Shown here in pieces: positions 1 to 7,757 of a DNA stretch of 64,000 nucleotides (position 1 is the first letter of the stretch; each line of letters begins with the position of its first letter). Below the pieces are notes generated by a model. That model was not told where the DNA came from. It searched no databases and worked only from the letters and a program-made list of their open reading frames with translations. This DNA is from a virus. Location of the stretch: positions 1 to 64,000 of the IMG/VR virus record IMGVR_UViG_3300025727_000603; one strand, 5' to 3'. Position numbers and translations under genes: made by a program.

Positions 1-530
1 AAGGATACAGAATAAGCTGGTATAAAATCACCAGTTGCCATTTGTTGTATCTGTATATCTGTAGAGAACACATCCTTATAATTCATCTTCATTTCATCTA
101 TATCGCCGGGTGGTGATATAAGATCCATCCAAGATTTAAAATATTTAAATATGTAGTAATCATTTGTTAATAAGAATGTCATCTCAATATCAGGTGAGTC
201 TATACCATAAGGTACTTTAGTTGTTTTCATACCTATTCTTCGATCTGATGTCATAAATGATCGACCCGGTAAAGTACATGATTCAGCGAGTAGATATATA
301 TCTCTAGGATCATTAAGAAAGGAAGTAGGAGAAAACCCACCACCAGTTACAAGAGATCTCAGACCTGTAGAGGCTACAGAACCAATAGCACCTGCTATAC
401 CTCCAGCACCTCCGGTAAGTATATTCTGACCTGCAGGGTTATTCATATATATAGCAAACCTATTAGATTTTGCTACACCCCCTCTACGATCTATACTTGA
501 TTTTAATGTATCTACATTAGCTGGTAACAT
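1..530 (-). CDS. Tail-tube family protein (gp19 fold), probable baseplate tail-tube initiator gp54, partial
   Basis: Reading the minus strand from the ATG at 530 gives an open frame to the window edge (about 176 residues seen, C-terminus missing). It begins MLPANVDTLKSSID and contains SNRFAIYM, a glycine/alanine-rich loop at about residues 38-65, and LAESCTLPGRSF followed by a short beta segment. The RxNRF...LPGRSF layout is typical of the T4 gp19 tail-tube family, which includes both the tube subunit gp19 and the tube initiator gp54. Divergent gp48, the tube cap/baseplate partner, lies just upstream and favours gp54. The ATG directly abuts the TAA of the preceding minus-strand gene (531), so the two are co-translated. 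gp19 itself cannot be excluded without the C-terminus. Confidence 0.6.
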   Translation of the reverse strand, partial: MLPANVDTLKSSIDRRGGVAKSNRFAIYMNNPAGQNILTGGAGGIAGAIGSVASTGLRSLVTGGGFSPTSFLNDPRDIYLLAESCTLPGRSFMTSDRRIGMKTTKVPYGIDSPDIEMTFLLTNDYYIFKYFKSWMDLISPPGDIDEMKMNYKDVFSTDIQIQQMATGDFIPAYSVS

Positions 531-1121
531 TTATATTGACCTTCTAGATTGTCCCCATACATGGGATTTTGATTTCTTCTTAAACGATTCTGTTTTAAGA
601 AATATTGCTATTTCCCATTCAGGTGCTTCTACCATTGCAATATTTGAATTAACATTAGGTGTTAAATAATGTTTAAAACATGGTGCAAATTCTTTTAATT
701 TAGCAACTGATTTTAACATAGAATAGTTAATTGATATCTTTGTTGACTCATCAAACTTTCTATTATTAGTATTCTCCATTAACTTATCGAGAAACTTAGC
801 TCTTAATACAGGTGAAAGATAATGTAAATTTAATCCATAAAATCCACCTTCAGCTCTTTCAACTGCAATAATTAAAGGGAATGCATCATAATAAGGTAAT
901 GTCTTACGGTGCTTAGGATCGTAAAAGAACATATACATTGATCCTGACCTAAAACCAGACTTTTGTATTAATGCTTTGTCTGCTAATACTTTATGCCCAT
1001 TAACATTACCAAGTTCTTGTACTTTTTGTCGAAACCACTGCCTAGAAGCGTCTGACCTGGCTTGTATACCTGATCTAAATGCTTCCTTTTCTAATGTATC
1101 GAATAATGATTGTTCTGCCAT
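531..1121 (-). CDS. Conserved T4-like phage morphogenesis protein, 196 aa, function unassigned
   Basis: The gene starts MAEQSLFDTLEKEAF. Its centre has a distinctive block, MYMFFYDPKHRKTLPYYD then FPLIIAV, followed by GFYGLNLHYLSPVLRAK (about residues 60-110), and a basic C-terminus ending SRRSI. I recognise this block as recurrent in marine T4-like phages but cannot assign a T4 gene with confidence. In T4 the neighbours of gene 4 are genes 2 (DNA end protector) and 53, so a gp2-like role is possible; a tail-completion role is the alternative. There is no signal peptide or membrane segment. It lies between gp4 and the gp19-family gene on the same strand. A TATAAATA on the minus strand lies only five bases before the ATG, and no clear Shine-Dalgarno is visible. 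Confidence 0.6.
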   Translation of the reverse strand: MAEQSLFDTLEKEAFRSGIQARSDASRQWFRQKVQELGNVNGHKVLADKALIQKSGFRSGSMYMFFYDPKHRKTLPYYDAFPLIIAVERAEGGFYGLNLHYLSPVLRAKFLDKLMENTNNRKFDESTKISINYSMLKSVAKLKEFAPCFKHYLTPNVNSNIAMVEAPEWEIAIFLKTESFKKKSKSHVWGQSRRSI

Positions 1122-1126
1122 ATATG

Positions 1127-1134
1127 TATTTATA
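1127..1134 (-). promoter_or_regulatory. Possible T4-type late promoter (TATAAATA) very close to a start codon
   Basis: The minus strand reads TATAAATA exactly, ending five bases before the ATG at 1121. A late T4 promoter would start transcription about six bases downstream, at the start codon, giving a leaderless message. In such an AT-rich sequence chance matches are expected. Confidence 0.35.
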
Positions 1135-1144
1135 TACCTATGTC

Positions 1145-1173
1145 TTGACTTTTACTTAAAAATGTGTTATAAT
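1145..1173 (+). promoter_or_regulatory. Sigma-70-type promoter, extended -10, antisense to gp4
   Basis: TTGACT (1145-1150), a 17-base spacer and TATAAT (1168-1173) with TG one base upstream (1165-1166) make a near-consensus bacterial housekeeping promoter pointing rightwards. Transcription from about 1180 would run antisense to gp4. The only short frame near the start is an eight-codon ATG frame at 1183. No terminator was seen. The intended transcript is unknown. Confidence 0.5.
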
Positions 1174-1206
1174 ATTACTAGTGATGCGGAAGCCAGGGAA
1201 AGTACA

Positions 1207-1653
1207 TTAATACGTGAGTAGTTTAATACCCATCCCCTTTAATGTATGCTCAGTCCATATACAAAACTCACAGTCGTTGAGTTCAGCAAAGTCACGTGCA
1301 GCTTCCCATTTACACTGATTCTTAACATAAGTCAAAGCCTCTTTAATATATCGTTTAGTCTTTCTAGTTCCTCTCGGAGGTTTTGTTTGTTTATCTGGTT
1401 TAATCTCTATTAAGTATTTCTTACCTGCAGCTGTCTTAAAGTAGACATCAATAAAGTAACGATGCATCTTATTATCTGTTTGACATCGATAAGGTATTAC
1501 TACTTCTTCAGAATTCCATTCTACTATATCAGACTGATTGTCAATCCATTTAAAGGTTTGTCGTTCCCACATGGATCTATACGTTATCTTCTGAGCATCA
1601 CCTCTATATTTTTTTAGATTTTTAGGTGTGAACTTCCCTTTATATGTTTTCAT
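1207..1653 (-). CDS. gp4: Head completion protein gp4 (TnsA-like nuclease fold)
   Basis: The ATG at 1653 gives 148 residues, close to T4 gp4 (about 150); the longer in-frame extension to 1680 would need a GTG and is hydrophobic junk. The protein starts MKTYKGKFTPKNLKKYRGD and has YRSMWERQTFKWID, then EVVIPYRCQTDNKMHRYFID, then KKYLIEIKP. The E...D...(E/I)xK spacing is the TnsA/PD-(D/E)XK-like pattern seen in this family. gp4 completes heads after DNA packaging and before tail joining. A minus-strand TATAAATA lies 28 bases upstream of the ATG. It is first in the short leftward operon and diverges from gp48. Confidence 0.85.
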   Translation of the reverse strand: MKTYKGKFTPKNLKKYRGDAQKITYRSMWERQTFKWIDNQSDIVEWNSEEVVIPYRCQTDNKMHRYFIDVYFKTAAGKKYLIEIKPDKQTKPPRGTRKTKRYIKEALTYVKNQCKWEAARDFAELNDCEFCIWTEHTLKGMGIKLLTY

Positions 1654-1659
1654 AATTAG

Positions 1660-1667
1660 TATAAATA
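1660..1667 (+). promoter_or_regulatory. T4-type late promoter for the rightward baseplate operon
   Basis: An exact TATAAATA lies on the + strand, 36 bases upstream of the gp48 ATG. Late T4-like promoters consist essentially of this octamer, recognised by gp55 with the sliding clamp. It is arranged divergently with the minus-strand copy at 1682-1689. Confidence 0.65.
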
Positions 1668-1681
1668 TAATATAATACACA

Positions 1682-1689
1682 TATTTATA
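1682..1689 (-). promoter_or_regulatory. T4-type late promoter for the leftward gp4 operon
   Basis: The + strand reads TATTTATA, so the minus strand carries an exact TATAAATA, 28 bases upstream of the gp4 ATG at 1653. It faces the + strand late promoter at 1660-1667, and the two transcripts would overlap by their leaders. Confidence 0.6.
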
Positions 1690-1703
1690 AGGCTAGAAAT
1701 CAC

Positions 1704-2570
1704 ATGGGATTATTAAGCGCAGCTGCGGACGCGGTAGGATTATCATTCGATGACGCTAAAAAAGATTTATTATCAGACAAGGTTGCCGGTAAAATTTTAA
1801 GATATCCTTTAGGAATTGGTGATAATAAATCACCTGTTATAGTATTTCATATCCATAAAGCTCAATATTCTCTGAGAGGAGTGAGTACTACTGTAGGATC
1901 ACACATAGCTCTTCATATGGTTAAGGGGTTTCAGGCAGGAGATTCTCTTAATTACACAGATAGACAATCCGGTATAGCTGGATCAGTAATGATGAATGGG
2001 CTACCTTCATCAGAGGAAGCCAAAAATTCAATAAAAGCTATGCTTGGTGAAGAATCTTTTAAAGAAGTTACTTCACTTGCAGGTACAGCAGCTGGTGGTA
2101 TGATTGGAGGTGGTAGTGGCGCTGTTATAGGTAATATAGTATCCCAATCTTTAGGGAATATGGCAGTGGAACAATTGAAGAATACACAACAGGTATTTAC
2201 TGAAAACCCATTTATAACATTTCAGGGTGTTAACCTCCGGAGTTGGGCATTTCCATGGACATTTCACCCGTCATCTAAAGAGGAATCACAAGCAGTAAAA
2301 CAAATTATTCAGAGATTTCGCGAAGCTATGTATCCGGCAAGAACTAATAATGGATTAACTCTTCAATTTCCTATGGTATTTAATATAGAAATATTAAACG
2401 CAAATCTTCCTAAAATGCCTGAAGTAGCTCTTGTTAGTTTAAATGTAACTTATAACGGCACATCAAATTCGTATTTCTTAGATACAGATGAACCTACAGA
2501 AGTAGCGCTTAATTTAGAATTTAAGGAATTAATGCCTATCTATAAAAACCATGTTAAAGAAGGATATTAA
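1704..2570 (+). CDS. gp48: Baseplate tail-tube cap/junction protein gp48
   Basis: The 288-residue protein has a glycine/alanine-rich central stretch (about 125-150). Its C-terminal half, with NPFITFQGVNLRSWAFPW, FHPSSKEESQAVKQIIQ, LQFPMVFNIEIL and a final NLEFKELMPI, is characteristic of T4 gp48. gp48 sits on the hub and primes tail-tube assembly together with gp54. T4 gp48 is longer (about 360), so this is a compact version. It is the first gene of the rightward late operon, 36 bases after a late promoter, and is followed after five bases by the gp53-like gene. A gp19-family protein is encoded divergently nearby, matching the functional pairing. Confidence 0.85.
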   Translation: MGLLSAAADAVGLSFDDAKKDLLSDKVAGKILRYPLGIGDNKSPVIVFHIHKAQYSLRGVSTTVGSHIALHMVKGFQAGDSLNYTDRQSGIAGSVMMNGLPSSEEAKNSIKAMLGEESFKEVTSLAGTAAGGMIGGGSGAVIGNIVSQSLGNMAVEQLKNTQQVFTENPFITFQGVNLRSWAFPWTFHPSSKEESQAVKQIIQRFREAMYPARTNNGLTLQFPMVFNIEILNANLPKMPEVALVSLNVTYNGTSNSYFLDTDEPTEVALNLEFKELMPIYKNHVKEGY

Positions 2571-2575
2571 ACGTT

Positions 2576-3514
2576 ATGCATTATTTTAAGTATTTTCCAA
2601 CTGTAACATGGGAAGATTTCGTTGATGGGGTTCATGAAAAAAAGACAGTAGTTAATTTAACAGCCTATACTACAATTGCATCTAAATTAATAGATGACGT
2701 TTCATACTATTCTTATGTTACAATACCTCAAGGTGACAGGCCTGACAATTTATCATACTCTTTGTATGGTACTACGGATTACTATTGGACATTTTTTATA
2801 ATTAATGATCATCTAAGAAATCTGTATACAGACTGGCCAATGACAGATTCTCAATTAATGGATTGGATTGAATCAAAATATCCAGGTATTGCTATATACC
2901 CTCAACAGGTTGGTCAGACAGATTTTTCTCATTCTTTTTTTAATTTAGATATAGGTGATATTCTTTCTTCATATTTTGATAAAAATTCAACTGATACTGA
3001 AATATCACAAAAAATATCTGTTGAAGTTAAAAACCTCTTTCCTACCAATGGATGGATTCAAGCTGAATATATAGATCCTTCGAAGGGTCAATTTAAATTT
3101 GGTGATAACCCGGTTATTGCGCAAGCACAGGTTTTAAAAATAGATGCTTCTACCAATAAATCGGATATAGGTGAATCTTTTTTAATATCCGAAATATCAA
3201 AAGCGTATGATGCACCTCATCATTATGAAAATGAAGAAGGTGAGGTTGTAGCTACTAATCCTGAACTAAACGATAGAGGTGAACGAGTCTCTCTCACTTC
3301 TTCATCAAAAGACACCACACTAGATTTTTTATCCCAGGTGGGTATAGATTCAGTAGATATTAAAAAACATCATCCAAAAATTCGTCCTGTATCATTTGTT
3401 GAATATGAGAAACGGGCAAACATTAACAGATCATATATAAGAGTAATCAAACCGGAATTTATAAAGGAAGTTTCAGAAAAGTTTAGATTAGCAATGAAAG
3501 AGCAACAAGAATGA
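2576..3514 (+). CDS. gp53: Baseplate wedge protein gp53-like
   Basis: The N-terminal third (MHYFKYFPTVTW...) carries the typical gp53 signature: a short strand, then a LysM-like part with GDRPDNLSYSLYGTTDYYW, followed by TFFIINDHLRNLYTDWPM. T4 gp53 binds at the wedge/hub interface and triggers joining of six wedges. At 312 residues it is longer than T4 gp53 (196); the extra C-terminal part (about 180-312) has no recognisable domain. It starts six bases after gp48 and overlaps the gp27-like gene by four bases. Identity rests on the N-terminal pattern and the gene order. Confidence 0.75.
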   Translation: MHYFKYFPTVTWEDFVDGVHEKKTVVNLTAYTTIASKLIDDVSYYSYVTIPQGDRPDNLSYSLYGTTDYYWTFFIINDHLRNLYTDWPMTDSQLMDWIESKYPGIAIYPQQVGQTDFSHSFFNLDIGDILSSYFDKNSTDTEISQKISVEVKNLFPTNGWIQAEYIDPSKGQFKFGDNPVIAQAQVLKIDASTNKSDIGESFLISEISKAYDAPHHYENEEGEVVATNPELNDRGERVSLTSSSKDTTLDFLSQVGIDSVDIKKHHPKIRPVSFVEYEKRANINRSYIRVIKPEFIKEVSEKFRLAMKEQQE

Positions 3515-4812
3515 GTCGTAGAGTAAATCATGACGTAATAACTGAGGTTAAACCTGATTCGTTAATTAATTCGTATGATGATTTTAAAGTAATTCTTACA
3601 ACGGTTAACTCTAATTCTATAGATATATCATCTAACGTCATCACTGTTGAGATATACGAATCTATCGACTCCCCGTACTTAAATGCCACTCTTACAATGA
3701 TGGATGATTCTGGTCTAATCTCTGGTGCCCCTCTTATTGGTCAGGAAACAATTGAAATACAATTTACTAAAGATTCATCTAAAAAACAGTTATTCTTTAA
3801 AATTAATGGATTTAATAATCTTGAATATTTAGATGATAATATAGTCCATTTTGATCTTGAATTAGTTTCAGATATTGAAATGCTTAATTCAACAAAGGCC
3901 TTTTCTAAAGCTTTTTCTGGTTCAACAACTTCGATAATTGAAATGATTTATGATCAGTATCTTAAAGAAAAGATAGAAATTATTGATAAATCTGCAGATG
4001 ACATATCAATAGTATTCCCTTTTATTAAACCCTTTCAAGCTATAGGTAAGTTACTTTCTCAAACCTTTGATAAAAATGGATTTCCTTTATTTCTTTTTGA
4101 GACTCTAAACGGATCTTCTATTAAATTAATATCTCTAGCTACCTTAAGATCAGAGAAACCTAAATATACACTTTCTAAATCACCTATTTTAAATACCGGT
4201 GATCTTGGATCATCTTTAAGAGGTGCTCATAAGCTGAGACATAAGATTCATACATTAAGTCTAGAAGACTCTTATGACACACTAAAACTAATAAGAACAG
4301 GTTCATTTTCTTCTAGATCTGAAGTAGCTGATATATCACAGAAAACAGTATATTCTAATCTATTTGGTTATGAAGGTCTTAGTCCTCTTGAATATGAATA
4401 TATTTCACCTATTCATCAGATATCGTCACCTTCTATACCCCCATCTAAATCTTTTACCTCACTTATAAGTGAACGAAGGTCCAATTTAAAAGCCTACGAG
4501 CGAAATTCAAATTATAATACTATTCAAATTAATAAGATTAATATAATGAAATCCTATTATCATAGAATGGACCTTGTTAAGATAAATGTAGAATGTGACC
4601 CTATTCAATCCATTGAGTCAGGTGATATAATTAACCTAATAATACCAAAGAATATACCTAAGATTTCAGAAACTGATAATGATCTTTTTCTTTCCGGAAA
4701 GTATATGATTCATGCGATAAACCATAGATTCCATAAAGGAGAATATAAAATGTATATTGATTTAATTGGAGATTCTATTGGTACTGAACATACTCTGGGT
4801 GCTGTAGAATGA
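3511..4812 (+). CDS. gp27: Baseplate central hub protein gp27-like
   Basis: The 433-residue protein has the hub-type start (FKVILTTVNSNSIDISSNVI, then VEIYESIDSPYLNATLTMMD) and the later FPFIKPFQAIGKLLSQTFDK block seen in gp27/VgrG-N-type hub proteins. In T4 the gp27 trimer forms the hub cylinder that holds the gp5 spike and docks the tail tube. T4 gp27 is about 390 residues, so the length fits. It overlaps gp53 and the gp5-like gene by four bases each, so the hub parts are translationally coupled. Confidence 0.8.
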   Translation: MSRRVNHDVITEVKPDSLINSYDDFKVILTTVNSNSIDISSNVITVEIYESIDSPYLNATLTMMDDSGLISGAPLIGQETIEIQFTKDSSKKQLFFKINGFNNLEYLDDNIVHFDLELVSDIEMLNSTKAFSKAFSGSTTSIIEMIYDQYLKEKIEIIDKSADDISIVFPFIKPFQAIGKLLSQTFDKNGFPLFLFETLNGSSIKLISLATLRSEKPKYTLSKSPILNTGDLGSSLRGAHKLRHKIHTLSLEDSYDTLKLIRTGSFSSRSEVADISQKTVYSNLFGYEGLSPLEYEYISPIHQISSPSIPPSKSFTSLISERRSNLKAYERNSNYNTIQINKINIMKSYYHRMDLVKINVECDPIQSIESGDIINLIIPKNIPKISETDNDLFLSGKYMIHAINHRFHKGEYKMYIDLIGDSIGTEHTLGAVE

Positions 4813-6080
4813 TGCAAGTTGAATTAGGTGTTGTTGAAGATAGAATGGACCCTGAAGAAATGGGTAGAGTAAGAGTTCGTATACTCGGTAAACATACTTC
4901 CAATTTAAGCGATATACCTACAGCTTCATTACCATGGGCTACAGTTATGTTACCTAACACATCACCTTCTACTTCTGGTGTAGGGCATACACCATTCTTA
5001 GTTGAGGGTTCATGGGTTGTTGTGGCATGGTATGACGATTTTATGCAAGATCCTATTGTACTAGGGTCTATAGCGTCTATATCTGCAATGAGACCTAATA
5101 TATCCGAAGGGTTTAATGACCCTAAAGGAAAATTTCCATGGGAGTACAATATTGGTCAACCGGACTATAATAGATTAGGACGTGGACTTAATGCGGAAGA
5201 TAATATAATGCTACAGCAGCGTAGAGGTTTAAAATTATCTGATATTCCAAAAGCCACTAAACCTAATGTAAAATCAACAGAAAATGTTAAGCCAGATGAT
5301 AGAACAACATGGGATGAGCCAGATCCTAAATCAAATACATATTCACAGTATCCTTATAATCATGTGTATGAATCAGAAGCAGGTCATATTATAGAAGTAG
5401 ATGATTCCCCTGATGGTGAACGTCTAATGACTCAACATAAGTCAGGTACATTTGAAGAAATACATCCTACAGGAGACAAAGTTGTTCATATTGTAAGAGA
5501 TCAATATGAGATAACAATGGGTAAAAAACAAGTATTCATTAAAGGGGCATGTGATATTACTGTAGATGGTACAGTCCGTCAACTTATTAAAGGGGATTAT
5601 ATTCTTGAAGTTGAAGGTGATATGACTACTAAAGTACATAAAAATAGATATACTAAGATCGGTGCTCGTGGCGATAAAAAGGGTGGTGGTAATGATGCTT
5701 TTGAAATTGTAGGAAATCGTACAGGTAATATAGCTAAAGGTGAGATACTAACAATACATAAGGATTCTTCTATTACAACTATTGAAAATCATAAGCATAC
5801 TATTAATGGTGATTGGGATCAGGCTATAATGGGTAATACACAGATTACTACTACAAAAGAATGTAATTTAACTACATGGGGTAATTTCGGTACATTCTCT
5901 GGATTAAATTCATCAATGAAAGTAGCTGGAAAATTAGAAATTGATGCTAAAGGATTGTGTACATATATAATTGGTGAGACTTTAGCTATTTCTTCAGGAA
6001 AATTAATGACAATTAACACAGGATCTGAGAATATTGAGATTGATTCTGGCGATGTTATCCATTTAAATAAATCAAAATAA
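4809..6080 (+). CDS. gp5: Baseplate hub spike gp5-like, without a lysozyme domain
   Basis: Residues 1-100 form the OB-fold of gp5/VgrG spikes (EMGRVRVRILG, then LPWATVMLP, GSWVVVAWYDD and DPIVLGSI). After a polar linker (about 100-180) comes a strongly repetitive C-terminal region (about 190-420) with short beta repeats such as GDKVVHIV, MGKKQVFIKG and GNTQITTTKEC, ending DSGDVIHLNKSK. This fits the triple beta-helix needle. The T4 lysozyme domain that normally lies between them (full T4 gp5 is 575 residues) is absent: no E-x8-D-x5-T catalytic pattern is visible. It overlaps gp27 by four bases. The cell-wall-degrading activity must therefore be elsewhere or dispensable. Confidence 0.85.
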   Translation: MMQVELGVVEDRMDPEEMGRVRVRILGKHTSNLSDIPTASLPWATVMLPNTSPSTSGVGHTPFLVEGSWVVVAWYDDFMQDPIVLGSIASISAMRPNISEGFNDPKGKFPWEYNIGQPDYNRLGRGLNAEDNIMLQQRRGLKLSDIPKATKPNVKSTENVKPDDRTTWDEPDPKSNTYSQYPYNHVYESEAGHIIEVDDSPDGERLMTQHKSGTFEEIHPTGDKVVHIVRDQYEITMGKKQVFIKGACDITVDGTVRQLIKGDYILEVEGDMTTKVHKNRYTKIGARGDKKGGGNDAFEIVGNRTGNIAKGEILTIHKDSSITTIENHKHTINGDWDQAIMGNTQITTTKECNLTTWGNFGTFSGLNSSMKVAGKLEIDAKGLCTYIIGETLAISSGKLMTINTGSENIEIDSGDVIHLNKSK

Positions 6081-6094
6081 TAGAGGATATATAG

Positions 6095-7339
6095 ATGCCA
6101 TGTGGACTAGATGTTGATGCCTTATTAGGTGGTCTTCAGAAAGAATTAGATAAGGCAAAAACAGAAGCCCTTAATATGGTAAATTCTGCCATTGGAGAAG
6201 CTGAAGCTGCAGCTAACAAGCTGAAAGAGGATATGGAAAAACAAATCCGTGACTGGATGCCAAAAATGCCTGAGCTTCCTGAATTACCAAAAATACCAAT
6301 GCAGATTGCTATGGCTCAAAAGGCAATGCTGATTGCAAAAGAAATGGAGAAACTAGCTGGTGGAAATATTCCACCTGAAGTCCGAGCAGCTGCCATGAAG
6401 AAAATAAAAGAAATTAAAGAATCTTTTAAAAAAGAATGGGGGGATGCACTAGATGAAAATGGGTTTGATATGGAGGAAATTTTTAAGCAAATAGAAGCTC
6501 TTAAAGATTTAGACCCTTGTATGCTTATACCTAATATAAAGAAAGACCCGGCTACAGGAAAGGCTAAGTTAGAAGTAGAAACACCAGTATTTCCTACTAA
6601 GTTACCTGAGGCAGAAGAGCCATCAAAACCCTCAGCGTCTGCGGAAAAATCTAAAGAGGCTATAGAGTCTACAGATCTTATAGTAGCGGCAAATGTAACA
6701 GCTGTTGCAAAAGAGGTAGAGTCAGCTCCTGATGATACTACTATAAAGGAAGCAAGATCTAGTAAGACACCTTCAGGGAATAAACAAATTAAAGGAGCAT
6801 CTGTAATATATGATGCGTCTGGTAAAGAAGTAACATATACTGGAGTTGATCTATTTTATGAATTCCTAGTGGAAAACCCAAATGTGAAAAGAGAAGATTT
6901 TAAACATGCATGGAAATATAATAGAGCTAAATGGGACACTTTAGATGAGTCTACAATTATAAAATACCAATCAAGATTTGATGCTAAAATATCAGGTAAT
7001 AATTATAAAATAGGAACTCTCTTTCAGGATAATATTTCTTATAAAACCTATGATCGAGGTAAGTATGTACGCTCAATGAGAGGGGTAGAAGATAAAGACC
7101 TTATACTAAACTATGATTTAAAATCTCATATAAAACAAATTGAAGAAAAATTAGGGGTTGTTTATGTCTCAACAGTACAATTTCCTATTGAAATGGCTCT
7201 ATATAGCCGTTTGGGTACATATACAGGAATTGAGAAAATGATGACACCTTTCAGTTGGAAATCAAATGAATTTGCATGGAAAGAACCTGCATATACTATA
7301 GAATACGATAAAGCCTCTATCAGATTTAGATATAAATAG
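6095..7339 (+). CDS. Coiled-coil hub-associated structural protein, unassigned
   Basis: The 414-residue protein has three parts. Residues 1-160 are helical and lysine/glutamate-rich with proline breaks (WMPKMPELPELPKIP). A low-complexity A/E/S/P/K linker follows at about 160-240. The C-terminal part (about 245-414) is mixed alpha/beta, with YTGVDLFYEFLVENPN, HAWKYNRAKWDTL and a terminal SIRFRYK. It lies between the gp5-like spike and gp25. Such proteins are known next to hub genes in marine T4-like phages, but I do not recognise a T4 counterpart. A hub plug or tape-measure-chaperone role is guesswork. A Shine-Dalgarno (AGAGGA) precedes the ATG. Confidence 0.6.
   Translation: MPCGLDVDALLGGLQKELDKAKTEALNMVNSAIGEAEAAANKLKEDMEKQIRDWMPKMPELPELPKIPMQIAMAQKAMLIAKEMEKLAGGNIPPEVRAAAMKKIKEIKESFKKEWGDALDENGFDMEEIFKQIEALKDLDPCMLIPNIKKDPATGKAKLEVETPVFPTKLPEAEEPSKPSASAEKSKEAIESTDLIVAANVTAVAKEVESAPDDTTIKEARSSKTPSGNKQIKGASVIYDASGKEVTYTGVDLFYEFLVENPNVKREDFKHAWKYNRAKWDTLDESTIIKYQSRFDAKISGNNYKIGTLFQDNISYKTYDRGKYVRSMRGVEDKDLILNYDLKSHIKQIEEKLGVVYVSTVQFPIEMALYSRLGTYTGIEKMMTPFSWKSNEFAWKEPAYTIEYDKASIRFRYK
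7331..7338 (+). promoter_or_regulatory. Possible T4-type late promoter just before gp25
   Basis: An exact TATAAATA overlaps the stop of the preceding gene and ends five bases before the gp25 ATG, the same spacing as the minus-strand copy at 1127-1134. It also encodes the last residues (YK-stop) of the upstream protein, so it may be coincidental. Confidence 0.3.
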
Positions 7340-7343
7340 TAAT

Positions 7344-7757
7344 ATGTCATATACAAACACAATAAATTCTAGAGAAGTTATATATTCGGACTTAAACTAT
7401 AAGTTTCGTATACTTCCTAATATAAAAGATTTAGCAATTAAAAAGGATGTGGACGCTGTAAAACAATCAGTTATGAACATTCTTTTGACTAATAGGGGTG
7501 AAAAACCATTTGAACCTTTGTATGGAGGATCTCTTAGAGATTATCTATTTGAGAATTTTGACATGATAACTGCAGCTGCTATAAGAGAAAGGATTCGCAC
7601 ATCAATAGTTAATTATGAACCTAGAGTAGAAATCCTATCAATTGAACTTAATGATTATATGGATAGAAATGCCCTAAGAATAAAACTAGAATTAAAAATT
7701 ATATCACCTGAGGATTTAATTACCTCATTAGACTTCATAGTAGAGAGACTCCGTTAA
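7344..7757 (+). CDS. gp25: Baseplate wedge protein gp25
   Basis: At 137 residues it matches T4 gp25 (132). It contains the conserved family features: DAVKQSVMNILLTNRGEK, EPLYGGSLRDYLFEN and the EPR-type motif in NYEPRVEIL (about residue 92). gp25 is the most conserved contractile-baseplate component and, with two gp6 chains and gp7, forms the core wedge bundle and initiates sheath polymerisation. It overlaps gp6 by one base (TAATG). Confidence 0.93.
   Translation: MSYTNTINSREVIYSDLNYKFRILPNIKDLAIKKDVDAVKQSVMNILLTNRGEKPFEPLYGGSLRDYLFENFDMITAAAIRERIRTSIVNYEPRVEILSIELNDYMDRNALRIKLELKIISPEDLITSLDFIVERLR

Noticed and set aside
976-1221. 81-residue + strand ORF behind the sigma-70 promoter
   Set aside because: It starts before the promoter and lies antisense to well-supported minus-strand genes; composition looks like a shadow frame.
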